From Actinoplanes lobatus (GTDB taxonomy: Bacteria > Actinomycetota > Actinomycetes > Mycobacteriales > Micromonosporaceae): a DNA stretch of 64,000 bases. The notes beneath the pieces were generated by a model. That model worked only from the letters and a program-made list of their open reading frames with translations. It had not been told where the DNA came from and ran no database searches. This document shows, piece after piece, positions 25,840-34,074 of this stretch; the stretch's first letter is position 1, and each line of letters opens with the position of its first letter. Both the position numbers and the translations under genes were made by a program. Location of the stretch: contig NZ_JACHNC010000001.1 of assembly GCF_014205215.1 (NCBI RefSeq), positions 1,369,001 to 1,433,000 on the forward strand. Reading direction: 5' to 3'.

Positions 25840-26619
25840 TCAGCAGGGCTCGTGCGTCTCGGCGAGGATCGCCTCGGAGTCGATGATGATCCGGACGGCT
25901 TCGGCGACGTCGTCGGTGAGCTGGATGAGATCGAGGTCCATGGTGGATATCTTGCCCTCGCCGAGCATCCGGTCCTTCACCCAGTCGAGAAGCCCGCCCC
26001 AGTAGTCGGTGCCCATCAGGATCACCGGGAACCGGGTGACCTTCTTCGTCTGGACCAGGGTGATCGCCTCGAACAGCTCGTCCAGGGTGCCGAAGCCGCC
26101 GGGCAGGACCACGAAGGCCTGCGCGTACTTGACGAACATGGTCTTGCGGACGAAGAAGTAGCGGAAGTCGATGCCGACGTCGACCGAGTCGTTGAGGCCC
26201 TGTTCGAAGGGCAGCTCGATGCCGAGCCCCACGGACATGCCGCCGGCTTCGGTGGCGCCCCGGTTGGCCGCCTCCATGACGCCCGGCCCACCGCCGGTGA
26301 TGACCGCGTACCCCGCTTCGGCGAGCGCCGCGCCGAGGCTCTCGGCGAGCTCGCTCTCGTAGCTGCCGGGGGTGCTGCGGGCCGAGCCGAAGACGCTCAC
26401 CGCGGGCGGCAGGTCGGCCAGGGTGTCGAAGCCCTCGACGAACTCGGAGAGGATCCGCAGCGCCCGCCAGGCGTCCTTGGTCTTCCACTCACCGCGGTGC
26501 GGGGAGTCGAGGAGTTTCTGGTCGGCCGTGCTCGGTGGGATGGAGTCGCGGCGCAGGGTGACGGCTCCGCGATGCCGTTCGGGGGCCGGTCGCGGTCGCC
26601 CGTTGGTGCTGTCCGTCAT
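25840..26619 (-). CDS. LOG-family (TIGR00730) protein, longer type
   Basis: A 259-residue relative of the downstream gene, with VSVFGSARSTPGS, the nucleotide-binding ITGGGPGVMEAANRG and the signature PGGFGTLDELFE. The family hydrolyses nucleoside monophosphates at the N-glycosidic bond. The N-terminal 60 residues are a basic extension. The ATG at 26619 is chosen over an open frame reaching 26718 that has unlike composition. A LOG gene near dapD/dapE also occurs in mycobacteria, so this neighbourhood is conserved. Confidence 0.85.
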   Translation of the reverse strand: MTDSTNGRPRPAPERHRGAVTLRRDSIPPSTADQKLLDSPHRGEWKTKDAWRALRILSEFVEGFDTLADLPPAVSVFGSARSTPGSYESELAESLGAALAEAGYAVITGGGPGVMEAANRGATEAGGMSVGLGIELPFEQGLNDSVDVGIDFRYFFVRKTMFVKYAQAFVVLPGGFGTLDELFEAITLVQTKKVTRFPVILMGTDYWGGLLDWVKDRMLGEGKISTMDLDLIQLTDDVAEAVRIIIDSEAILAETHEPC

Positions 26620-26792
26620 GCCACAAAGGTAGTGCGGACGGTCAGCACCCGGTGAATAACCGGGCGCGTTTCGGCAAGAGGATTGCGACCCGCAGACCTT
26701 TTTGCCAGATTGAAGCAACCGACAGTGACTCTGACGCGTCTGTACTGTTACCGACCTGGCATCACCGGGCTCCCGGCGAAGGAGCAGCCACC

Positions 26793-26963
26793 ATGACGAA
26801 CCGACACGAGCGCCTCAGGATGCAGCGCCGGATCCGCCTGGTGCTGGAGGAGCGGCGGGCGGCTTTCGCGGCGCGCGACGCGGAGCCGGCCGTCGACCCG
26901 GAGGCGACGATGGAGATCCCGCCACCGCAGCGTGCGGTGGGCCGGGTGACCGTGGAGTACTAA
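26793..26963 (+). CDS. Small basic helical protein, unknown
   Basis: A 56-residue protein with a strongly charged N-terminal helix (RLRMQRRIRLVLEERRAAF) and a short acidic/Pro C-terminus. AAGGAG lies eight bases before the ATG, which supports translation. It is divergent from the LOG pair, and its TAA interlocks with the dapE stop. No family recognised. Confidence 0.65.
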   Translation: MTNRHERLRMQRRIRLVLEERRAAFAARDAEPAVDPEATMEIPPPQRAVGRVTVEY

Positions 26964-28030
26964 CGGGCGAGCCACCGGTAGAGGGTGGCCGCCCCGTCAC
27001 GGATCTTGCCGATCTCGACGTGCTCGTCCGGCGCGTGGGCCAGCGCCGGATCGCCGGGACCGTAGTTGAGGGCCGGGATGCCGAGGGCCGCGAACCGGGC
27101 CACGTCGGTCCAGCCCAGCTTGGCGGCGGGTTCGATGCCGACGGCGGCGAGGAATTCGCGGGCCGGGGCGGCGTCGAGCCCGGGCCGGGCGCCGGGCGCC
27201 GAGTCGGTGATCTCCAGCTCAAACCCGTCGAAGACCTCGCGCAGGTGCTCGTGGGCCTGCTTCTCCGAGCGGTCCGGGGCGAACCGCAGGTTGACCTCGA
27301 CACCGCACTCGTCCGGTACGACGTTGCCGGCCACACCCCCGAAGATCCGCACCGCGTTGAGGCCCTCCCGGTAGGTGCAGCCGTCGATGGTCACGGCCCG
27401 CGGGTGGTACGCCTCCAGCCGCCGCAGCACCTCACCGGCCGCGTGGATGGCGTTGACCCCGCGCCAGGCCCGGGCGGTGTGCGCGCGCCGGCCCCGCAGG
27501 CTGACCTGCGCCGAGACCGTGCCCTGGCACCCGGCCTCCACCGTCCCGTACGTCGGTTCGAGCAGCACCGCGAGGTCGGCCTGGAGCCATTTGGGGTGCG
27601 CTCGGGCGACCAGGTTGAGCCCGTTGTACTCGGACTCGATCTCCTCGGACTCGTAGAACAGGTAGGTGACGTCGTACCGGGGATCGGGCAGGGTGACGGC
27701 GAGGTGGAGGGCGAGGGCGACGCCGCCCTTCATGTCCGAGGTGCCGCAGCCGTAGATCAGGTCGTCGACGACGGTGGACGGCAGGTTGTCGTCGACCGGC
27801 ACGGTGTCGAGGTGCCCGGCGAGGATGACCCGCTGGTCGCGGCCCAGCTTGGTCCGGGCCATCACGGTGTTGCCCACCCGGCGCACGGACAGGTGCCCGG
27901 CCTTGCGGAGGGCGTCCTCCACGCAGTCGGCGATCACCTTCTCGTCGCGGGACACCGACTCGACGTCGACCAGTGCACGGGTCAGCACCACCGGGTCGAC
28001 CAGCACGTCCGGGGTGAGCGGGTTGGCCAT
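26960..28030 (-). CDS. dapE: Succinyl-diaminopimelate desuccinylase
   Basis: A 356-residue M20 metallopeptidase-fold enzyme that removes succinate from N-succinyl-LL-diaminopimelate in lysine and peptidoglycan precursor synthesis. Metal-site residues are H73 and D75 in GHLDTVP, D99 in GTSDMKGG and the acidic cluster YESEE at 126-130; the final ligand lies near the C-terminus in HAPDEHVE. The ATG follows a TATGGT box by six bases without a ribosome-binding site, so the transcript may be leaderless. It is divergent from dapD. Confidence 0.95.
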   Translation of the reverse strand: MANPLTPDVLVDPVVLTRALVDVESVSRDEKVIADCVEDALRKAGHLSVRRVGNTVMARTKLGRDQRVILAGHLDTVPVDDNLPSTVVDDLIYGCGTSDMKGGVALALHLAVTLPDPRYDVTYLFYESEEIESEYNGLNLVARAHPKWLQADLAVLLEPTYGTVEAGCQGTVSAQVSLRGRRAHTARAWRGVNAIHAAGEVLRRLEAYHPRAVTIDGCTYREGLNAVRIFGGVAGNVVPDECGVEVNLRFAPDRSEKQAHEHLREVFDGFELEITDSAPGARPGLDAAPAREFLAAVGIEPAAKLGWTDVARFAALGIPALNYGPGDPALAHAPDEHVEIGKIRDGAATLYRWLAR

Positions 28031-28036
28031 GTGCGC

Positions 28037-28089
28037 ACCATACCGGGGTGGCGCGAGGCTCCTGGTGGCTCATGTAGGTCCGGTAGGGT
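28037..28089. promoter_or_regulatory. Divergent leaderless promoters of dapE and dapD
   Basis: Minus strand: TATGGT at 28037-28042, six bases before the dapE ATG. Plus strand: TAGGGT at 28084-28089, seven bases before the dapD GTG. Neither gene has a ribosome-binding site. This is the TANNNT-N6/7-start arrangement of actinobacterial leaderless genes. The -35 elements are weak or absent. Confidence 0.6.
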
Positions 28090-28096
28090 TTCGCTC

Positions 28097-29044
28097 GTGG
28101 AAACCCCGATCTCGACTTCGCCCGCCTGGGGCATCGGCCTCGCCACCGTCACCGCCGAGGGACAGGTTCTGGACACCTGGTTCCCGGCCGGGCACCTGGG
28201 TCTCGGCGAGGAGCCGGCCGACGTTCCGAAGCTGCCGGCCGGGCTGACCGGCCCGAAGCTGCTGCCCGGACTGAGCACCGTCGAGGTGCGGGTGGCGGTC
28301 AAGTCGCTGGCCGACCCGATCGCCGACGCCTCCGACGCGTACCTGCGACTGCACCTGCTGTCGCACCGGCTGGTCCGGCCCAACGAGCTGAACCTGGACG
28401 GCATCTTCGGCAAGCTGGCCAACGTCGCCTGGACCTCGGCCGGCCCGTGCCCGCCGGAGCGGGTGGACGAGCTGCGTTTCCTGGAGCGCGCCGCCGGCCG
28501 TCAGCTGACCGTCTTCGGGGTGGACAAGTTCCCGCGGATGACCGACTACGTGGTGCCCTCGGGTGTCCGGATCGCCGACTCCGACCGGGTGCGCCTCGGC
28601 GCCCACCTGGCCTCCGGGACGACGATCATGCAGGAGGGTTTCGTCAACTTCAACGCGGGCACGCTCGGGACCTCGATGGTCGAGGGCCGGATCGTGCAGG
28701 GCGTGGTGGTCGGCGACGGCTCGGACATCGGCGGCGGTTCGTCGATCATGGGCACGCTCTCCGGTGGCGGCAAGGAGAAGGTGCGGATCGGCGAGCGCAG
28801 CCTGCTGGGCGCGAACGCGGGTGTCGGCATCTCGCTCGGTGACGACTGCGTGGTGGAGGCGGGTGTCTACATCACCGCCGCTTCCAAGATCTCGCTGCCC
28901 GACGGTCGCGTGGTGAAGGCCATCGAGCTGTCCGGTGTGAACAATCTCCTGTTCTGGCGCAACTCGGTCTCCGGCGCCCTGGAGGCCCGGCCCCGCAAGG
29001 GCACCGGCATCGAGCTGAACTCGGCTCTGCACGCCAACGACTAA
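28097..29044 (+). CDS. dapD: Tetrahydrodipicolinate N-succinyltransferase
   Basis: A 315-residue enzyme that succinylates tetrahydrodipicolinate, upstream of DapC and DapE in the succinylase branch of diaminopimelate synthesis. The C-terminal half shows the left-handed beta-helix pattern (repeated hexapeptides from GTTIMQEGFVNFNAGTLGTS onward). Its length matches the 317 residues of the M. tuberculosis enzyme, which supports the GTG at 28097; the frame is open far upstream but antisense to dapE there. Its TAA interlocks with the lysG stop. Confidence 0.95.
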   Translation: METPISTSPAWGIGLATVTAEGQVLDTWFPAGHLGLGEEPADVPKLPAGLTGPKLLPGLSTVEVRVAVKSLADPIADASDAYLRLHLLSHRLVRPNELNLDGIFGKLANVAWTSAGPCPPERVDELRFLERAAGRQLTVFGVDKFPRMTDYVVPSGVRIADSDRVRLGAHLASGTTIMQEGFVNFNAGTLGTSMVEGRIVQGVVVGDGSDIGGGSSIMGTLSGGGKEKVRIGERSLLGANAGVGISLGDDCVVEAGVYITAASKISLPDGRVVKAIELSGVNNLLFWRNSVSGALEARPRKGTGIELNSALHAND

Positions 29045-29865
29045 TCGCTGATCAGTGCTTGGGCGGCCGCCGTGTGAACGGCGGCCGTCAGTGTGTCCAG
29101 GGCTTTCGAGGAGAGCCGCCAGCACTGCCAGTAGAGCGGGACGTCCAGGTGCCGGCCGGGCCGGACCTCGACCAGGCGGCCCGCGTCGAGGTGCGCCCGT
29201 GCCTCCTGCTCGTAGAGCATCCCCCAGCCCAGGCCGAGCAGCAGGGCCTGGTTGAAGCTCGCGGTGGCCGGGATGTAGTGGACCGGTGGGTCGTACCGGG
29301 CGGTCAGGAAGCGGTGCTGGCTCCGGTCCTTGCGGTTGAAGGCGAGCAGTGGCGTCCGGTTCAGGTCGGTGGTGTCCAGGCCGGGCGCGGCCACCGCGAG
29401 GTACCGCATGATGCCCAGCCTTTCCACCCGGCAGCCCTGGACCGGCTGGTGGTCGGCGGTCACGGCGGCCATCGCGGTGCCGCTGCGCAGCAGGTCGGCG
29501 GTGTGCTCCTGGTCGTCGGTGTGCAGTTCGAAGAGCACACCGGGCACCTGTTGGAGCACCGGGAGGAACCAGCTGTCCAGCGAGTCGGCGTTGACCACCA
29601 CGGAGAGCCGGGTGTCGTCGTGGGCCTGGTCCAGCGCCTCGCGTTCGAGCAGCGCCACCTGGCCGGCGAACCGGACCAGCGCCGCGCCCGCGGTGGTCGC
29701 CGTGCACGGTTTGGCGCGGCGCACCAGCACCTGGCCGACGGCCTGCTCCAACGCCTTTATCCGCTGACTGACCGCGGACGGCGTGACGTGCAGCACTCGT
29801 GCCGCCGCCTCGAAACTGCCCTGTTCGACCACCGCCAGGAAGGTCGCCAACTGCACCTGATCCAC
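29041..29865 (-). CDS. lysG: LysR-type regulator of the lysine/arginine exporter
   Basis: A 274-residue LysR protein: helix-turn-helix in residues 1-60 (FEAAARVLHVTPSAVSQRIKALE) and a ligand-binding domain. Sequence style and divergence from an LysE-type exporter gene identify it as LysG/ArgP (IciA), which activates export when lysine or arginine accumulates. Its stop interlocks with that of dapD, tying export control to lysine synthesis in position. A likely binding site lies in the 71-base gap. Confidence 0.9.
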   Translation of the reverse strand: MDQVQLATFLAVVEQGSFEAAARVLHVTPSAVSQRIKALEQAVGQVLVRRAKPCTATTAGAALVRFAGQVALLEREALDQAHDDTRLSVVVNADSLDSWFLPVLQQVPGVLFELHTDDQEHTADLLRSGTAMAAVTADHQPVQGCRVERLGIMRYLAVAAPGLDTTDLNRTPLLAFNRKDRSQHRFLTARYDPPVHYIPATASFNQALLLGLGWGMLYEQEARAHLDAGRLVEVRPGRHLDVPLYWQCWRLSSKALDTLTAAVHTAAAQALISD

Positions 29866-29874
29866 GTCAGGAAG

Positions 29875-29930
29875 GCTAATCCATCCTCAAAATGATTAGC
29901 TGGAGACAGGCGTGGGTGGTGACTTAGCGT
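29875..29930. promoter_or_regulatory. lysG-lysE intergenic operator and lysE promoter
   Basis: GCTAATC (29875-29881) and its complement GATTAGC (29894-29900) form a 7-bp-arm inverted repeat suited to a LysR-type dimer. TAGCGT at 29925-29930 lies six bases before the lysE ATG and may be the -10 of a leaderless transcript. Confidence 0.55.
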
Positions 29931-29936
29931 CGATAC

Positions 29937-30536
29937 ATGCTCGCCTCCGCTCTCGCCGGTTTTGTCGCTTCCGCGGTGCTGATCATCGCGATCGGGGCCC
30001 AGAACGCGTTCGTCCTGCGTCAAGGGCTGCGCCGGGAACACGTACTCCCGGTGGTCTTGACCTGCGCCCTCTCCGACCTCGCGCTGATCTCCGCGGGTAT
30101 CGCCGGGCTCGGCGCGGTCCTGACCGCGCGTCCCGAGCTGATCTCGGCGATCCGCTGGGCCGGCGCCGCGTTCCTGCTCGGCTACGCGGTGCTCGCCGCG
30201 CGCCGCGCGATGCGCCCGGAGGTCCTCGATCCGGCCGGGAAGGCGCCGGCCACGCTGCGCGCCACCCTGCTCACCTGCCTCGCCCTGACCTATCTCAACC
30301 CGCACGTCTACCTGGACACCGTGCTGCTGCTCGGGTCGGTGGCGCAGCAGCATCCGCACCGGTGGCTGTTCGGCCTGGGCGCGGCCGCCGCCAGCCTGAC
30401 CTGGTTCGTCGGCCTCGGCCTGGGCGCGCGCCGGCTGGCCCCGGTCCTCGGCCGGCCCGCCTCGTGGCGGGTGCTCGACGGCTCGATCGCGCTGGTCATG
30501 GCCACTCTCGGCATCACCCTGATCGTGCAAGCTTGA
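29937..30536 (+). CDS. lysE: LysE/ArgO-type basic amino-acid exporter
   Basis: A 199-residue membrane protein with about six hydrophobic segments and the family signature AIGAQNAFVLRQG near the N-terminus. LysE and ArgO export L-lysine and L-arginine when intracellular levels rise. The adjacent lysG-type regulator fixes the assignment. The stop codon overlaps the -35 of the following gene's promoter. Confidence 0.9.
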   Translation: MLASALAGFVASAVLIIAIGAQNAFVLRQGLRREHVLPVVLTCALSDLALISAGIAGLGAVLTARPELISAIRWAGAAFLLGYAVLAARRAMRPEVLDPAGKAPATLRATLLTCLALTYLNPHVYLDTVLLLGSVAQQHPHRWLFGLGAAAASLTWFVGLGLGARRLAPVLGRPASWRVLDGSIALVMATLGITLIVQA

Positions 30537-30563
30537 CTCTCCACCAGGTGGAGACACCAGGGT
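30533..30563 (+). promoter_or_regulatory. MerR-type promoter with 19-bp spacer
   Basis: TTGACT (30533-30538) and CAGGGT (30558-30563) are 19 bp apart, the overlong spacer that MerR-family activators correct. The spacer contains the palindrome CTCCACC-A-GGTGGAG (30539-30553). The gene downstream is a MerR protein, so it should control itself. Confidence 0.75.
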
Positions 30564-30583
30564 TCAGTGATGTGGAGAGCGAC

Positions 30584-31624
30584 ATGCGAGGCATCGGCGA
30601 GGCGGCCCGGGCGAGCGGGCTCAGCGTCAGCGCGCTGCGGTTCTACGACGGCGCGGGCGTGCTGGTCCCGGCCGCCGTGGACCCGGTCACCGGCTATCGC
30701 CGGTACACCGCGGAGCAGATCAGGGCCGCCCGGCTCATCGCCGGCCTGCGGCGGGTGGGCATGCCCGTCGCCGAGATCGCGAATGCGGTGCGAGACCTCG
30801 ACGACCCCGCTTCGGTACGGGTGAGGCTGGACGATCACCTGGCCCGCCTGGAAGCCGGTCTCGCCGATGCCAGACGTGAGCTCCTCCGCCTGCACACCCT
30901 GCTCGATCTGGAGGAGAACCTGATGACCCGCATCACCCTGTCCGCCGCCGACCTGTCCGCGGCACTCGACGCCGTACTGTTCGCCGCGGTGGGCGCCACC
31001 GACCCGATGCCGGCCGGCGTGCTCGCCGAGACCGGCGCCGGCGACGTCACACTGGTCGCCACCGACCGCTACCGGATCGCCGTGGCCACCACCCCCGCCA
31101 CCGTGGAGGGCTCGGCCGCCCGGCTGTTCCTCCCCCTCGACCTGGCCCGGGACCTGCGCGGCCTCGGCGGCGGTGAGGTCACACTGGACCTGACCGCCGA
31201 CCGGGTGACCGCGCGCGCCGGCGACCGGACCGTCGAGGGCAAGCCGCTCGACCTGGAGTTCCCGGACTGGCGGCGGCTGATCGCGGCCGGCCCGGAGATG
31301 CGCCGGGTCACCGTCGACGTGGCCGAGCTGCGCGGCCTGCTCGACGGCGCCCCGGTGATCGACCGCGAGCACGAGGGCCGGGCGTACCCGGTCTCCGTCC
31401 TCACCGTCGACCCGGCCGGCGGCGTGCGGTTCGCCGGCGCCGACGAGTGGGCCGCCGACACCGGGGCGCACGTCGCGGTCAACCGGGAGTTCCTGCTCGA
31501 GGCGCTGGACGCGGGCGGGGCCGGGCAACTGGTGCTGGAGCTGGACGGTCCGGTCCGTCCGCTGGCGCTCCGGGGGCGGAGCAGCGAATCCCGATTCTCG
31601 CTCCTCATGCCGGTCCGCCACTGA
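30584..31624 (+). CDS. MerR regulator fused to a beta-clamp-like domain
   Basis: A 346-residue fusion. Residues 1-70 are a MerR winged helix (IGEAARASGLSVSALRFYDGAGVL, GYRRYTAEQ), followed by the coiled coil to about 115. The rest, beginning MTRITLSAADLSAALDAVL, resembles DNA polymerase III beta-clamp domains (ATDRYRIAVA, EFPDWRRLI, LMPVRH-like ending). It is too short for a full three-domain DnaN subunit, so it probably is a ligand- or partner-sensing module rather than a working clamp. The preceding promoter has MerR architecture. The ATG at 30584 has a weak ribosome-binding site. Confidence 0.8.
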   Translation: MRGIGEAARASGLSVSALRFYDGAGVLVPAAVDPVTGYRRYTAEQIRAARLIAGLRRVGMPVAEIANAVRDLDDPASVRVRLDDHLARLEAGLADARRELLRLHTLLDLEENLMTRITLSAADLSAALDAVLFAAVGATDPMPAGVLAETGAGDVTLVATDRYRIAVATTPATVEGSAARLFLPLDLARDLRGLGGGEVTLDLTADRVTARAGDRTVEGKPLDLEFPDWRRLIAAGPEMRRVTVDVAELRGLLDGAPVIDREHEGRAYPVSVLTVDPAGGVRFAGADEWAADTGAHVAVNREFLLEALDAGGAGQLVLELDGPVRPLALRGRSSESRFSLLMPVRH

Positions 31625-31718
31625 GTCTGGTAACCGTTCAGCCACAGTCCGGCACCGGTCCTGGAAAGGCCGTGGGATCGAGTCGCTGTTCAACAGGGTC
31701 TGCGGCTACTTTCTGTCC

Positions 31719-32468
31719 GTGCGCAGCAACCGGCAGGAGGAAGAGCTCAACGCCGCGACCACCGGCGCCTCCATGACCGGGTGGGAGTTCGCCTGGCTGG
31801 ACGGCCTGGCCGTGGCGTCGGAGCCGTCCTGGTCGTACCTCGAACTGGTCCGGCCGCTGATGCGCCGCGCCACCAGCGTCCTCGACCTCGACACCGGCGG
31901 CGGTGAGCTGCTCGCCGAGCTGGCCCCGCTGCCGCCGCACACCGTCGCGGTGGAGACGTGGGCGCGCAACACTCCGGCCGCCCGCGAGCGGCTCACCCCG
32001 TTCGGGGTCGAGGTGCAGACCGAGCTGCCGTCCGAGGAGAACGAGTTCGACCTGGTGCTGAGCCGGCACGGGCGGCTGCCCGTGGCCGACATCGCCCGGC
32101 TGCTCAAGCCCGGCGGCGTGCTGCTCACCCAGCAGGTGGGCAGCGCCGACCTGGCCGATCTCAACATCGCCCTCGGCGCCCCGCCCCCGCATCCGCGGCG
32201 GTGGGACGCCGAGGTGGCGGTGGCCGCGCTCCAGTCGGCCGGGCTGCGGGTCACCGAGGTGCGGGAGGAGCATCCGCTCCTCACCTTCCGGGACATCGTC
32301 GCGGTGGTCCATCATCTGCGCACGGTGCCCTGGCAGATCCGCGACTTCACCCCACATCGGTACGAGCGGGAGCTCGCGCGGTTGTCGGCGCTCATCCGGA
32401 CCCGGGGCGAATTCGTGGTGCGGGCGCACCGGTTCCTGGTCCGGGCCGAGCGTCCGGCAGAGGCATAG
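31719..32468 (+). CDS. SAM-dependent methyltransferase
   Basis: A 249-residue class I methyltransferase. Motif I is VLDLDTGGGELLAEL near 55 and post-motif II is FDLVLSRHGRLP, followed by LLKPGGVLLTQQ. The substrate is unknown. GTG is taken as start; no strong ribosome-binding site is visible. A weak stem (TCCGG/CCGGA, 32489-32514) follows the gene. Confidence 0.8.
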   Translation: MRSNRQEEELNAATTGASMTGWEFAWLDGLAVASEPSWSYLELVRPLMRRATSVLDLDTGGGELLAELAPLPPHTVAVETWARNTPAARERLTPFGVEVQTELPSEENEFDLVLSRHGRLPVADIARLLKPGGVLLTQQVGSADLADLNIALGAPPPHPRRWDAEVAVAALQSAGLRVTEVREEHPLLTFRDIVAVVHHLRTVPWQIRDFTPHRYERELARLSALIRTRGEFVVRAHRFLVRAERPAEA

Positions 32469-32768
32469 TTCGCAAGTCTCATTCGGGTTCCGGATCGGGA
32501 AATCCCTTTCCGGAGAGTGAGTGGTTCCGGCCCGAAACTTCACGTTTCAAGCTTCCATCCATCAACCGGCCGGCGCCGGGGTCGCGGGGGCAGTGGCGCG
32601 GCCCGATTCCCTCACCCCGCAGGGGTAAACCGGATGGGCAGACCTGTCCGATTTATGCGCCAGAACGGCGGACGGAAAACCGATCACATCGGACATCTCT
32701 ATCGGGGAACGTTGTATGAGCGCCGAACCCGGCATCATTCCCACCGGCCTTCGAGGAGGACGAGCCGC
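32469..32768. other. Intergenic leader of the anchored-protein gene
   Basis: Three hundred bases with no gene. Contents: an imperfect hairpin at 32489-32514 that may end the methyltransferase transcript; ACCTGTCCGATTTATGC at 32642-32658, a near-copy of 42-58; and GAGGAGG before the small ORF at 32769. AT-richer sequence at 32675-32720 could contain the promoter, but I cannot define one. Confidence 0.4.
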
Positions 32769-32825
32769 ATGTCCGACCTGAGCGATCCCCGCGCGGCGGC
32801 CGCCACCACCGAGGTTGTTTCGTGA
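32769..32825 (+). CDS. 18-residue coupling ORF
   Basis: A tiny frame (MSDLSDPRAAAATTEVVS) with a strong GAGGAGG ribosome-binding site. Its TGA overlaps the GTG of the next gene (GTGA), which itself lacks a good site. It probably delivers ribosomes to the downstream gene; whether the peptide has a role is unknown. Confidence 0.5.
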   Translation: MSDLSDPRAAAATTEVVS

Positions 32826-33418
32826 ATCGGCGCGACGTCCTGCCCGGTTTTCCCGAGGGTGCCCACCTGGAACTCGACCCGGCCGATCATGAGGAACCCA
32901 CCTGGGAGGTGCGACAGCCGGGGCCACGGCGCCGGTTCGATCGGCGGGCCCGCACCATCCTCAGCGCCGCGGCGGTCGCCGCGGTGCTCGCCAACGCCGG
33001 AGCGGCCTGGGCGTACTGGCGGTTCAGGGGGCCGGAGACCGAACCGCTGCCGCCGGCCGCGACCAGTGTGGAGATAGCGCTGACCGGATCCTCGGACAAC
33101 AGCCGGCCGCTGCTGCCGGGCGAGACCGGGGATCTGACCGTCACGGTGACGAATCAGTACCCGGTTCCGGTGCACATCACGTCGATCACGGCCGGGGCGG
33201 GCCATGTGATGGTCGACTACGCGCACCGGAAGGCGGGCTGCGTCGATCCGCCGGTGGAGATCACCCGGCAGAGTTTCGCGGTGTCGTGGGAGGTGCCGCG
33301 GAACACGATCGGGGCGTTCCCGGTGAACGGGGCGCTGGCCATGCGGGCGGACGCTCCGGCGGCCTGTCGTGGGGCCACCTTCACCGTTCCGGTGCGCGCG
33401 CAGGCCGTACGCCCCTAG
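32822..33418 (+). CDS. Single-pass membrane-anchored protein, unknown
   Basis: A 198-residue protein: about 50 residues inside the cell ending in a basic cluster, a membrane helix near 44-64 (LSAAAVAAVLANAGAAWAYW), then an outer domain of about 130 residues with a beta-rich pattern (GDLTVTVTNQYPVPVHITSI) and two cysteines that could pair. It resembles small immunoglobulin-like extracellular modules, but I recognise no family. Translation seems coupled to the upstream 18-residue ORF. Confidence 0.7.
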   Translation: MNRRDVLPGFPEGAHLELDPADHEEPTWEVRQPGPRRRFDRRARTILSAAAVAAVLANAGAAWAYWRFRGPETEPLPPAATSVEIALTGSSDNSRPLLPGETGDLTVTVTNQYPVPVHITSITAGAGHVMVDYAHRKAGCVDPPVEITRQSFAVSWEVPRNTIGAFPVNGALAMRADAPAACRGATFTVPVRAQAVRP

Positions 33419-34059
33419 GGAGATGGCAGGGTCGGCTCGGTGATGGTGACCCGCAGCAGCACCCGCGCCTCGACGGTCTGCTGCTCGGGCGACAGATCGA
33501 AGCCGCCGGTGTCCTCGGCGGCGCCGCCGGCGAAGGCGGCGCGCATCATCGGGTGCCCGCCGGCCGTGTCGGCGTCGGCGATCTCGACGATCCGGTCCAG
33601 TTCGGAGCCGACCGCCGCGGCGTACTCCCGGGCGCGGGTCAGTGCGTCGGTGACCGCCTCCCGGCGCACGTCGGCGCCGGCCCGGCTGCCCGGCCGCAGC
33701 TGCCACCAGGGGCCGGAGATGGAGATCAGCTCCTCGCCGGCGAGCTGGTAGAGCAGCTCGCCGAGGGGCTCGAAGTCGGTGACGGTCACGGTCGTGGCGA
33801 TCGATCCCTGGTACGCCTCGGCGCGCCGGCCGCGCCGGTTGTACTCCGGGTGCATGTGCAGGCCGGTGGTCTCCCGGCGTTCGACGGCCTGGGCGTACCG
33901 GTCGAGGAGGGTCGACATCTCGGTCGCCCGCTGGTTGATGCGGGCGACCAGGGCGGCCTTGTCCCGGTCCACCGCGGAGACCGTCACGGTGAAGACGGCC
34001 TGCTCCGGCGGGACCTCACGGCGCGCCTCGCCGTGGACGGTGACGATCGTCTTCTCCAC
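33415..34059 (-). CDS. SIMPL domain protein (DUF541)
   Basis: A 214-residue protein with the SIMPL/DUF541 pattern: VTVHGEARREVPPEQAVFTVTV at the start, a helix with the MSTLLDRYAQAV segment, and the conserved A...A...A AREYAAAVGSELD helix. No signal peptide is seen, so it is probably cytoplasmic here. It follows dapC by 15 bases and is likely co-transcribed. Its stop interlocks with the preceding plus-strand gene on CTAG. Confidence 0.85.
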   Translation of the reverse strand: MEKTIVTVHGEARREVPPEQAVFTVTVSAVDRDKAALVARINQRATEMSTLLDRYAQAVERRETTGLHMHPEYNRRGRRAEAYQGSIATTVTVTDFEPLGELLYQLAGEELISISGPWWQLRPGSRAGADVRREAVTDALTRAREYAAAVGSELDRIVEIADADTAGGHPMMRAAFAGGAAEDTGGFDLSPEQQTVEARVLLRVTITEPTLPSP

Positions 34060-34074
34060 GGCGGGGCGCCCCTC

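Noticed and set aside
27020..28096. Large plus-strand frame fused to dapD
   Set aside because: It is the antisense shadow of dapE; protein homology begins at the GTG at 28097.
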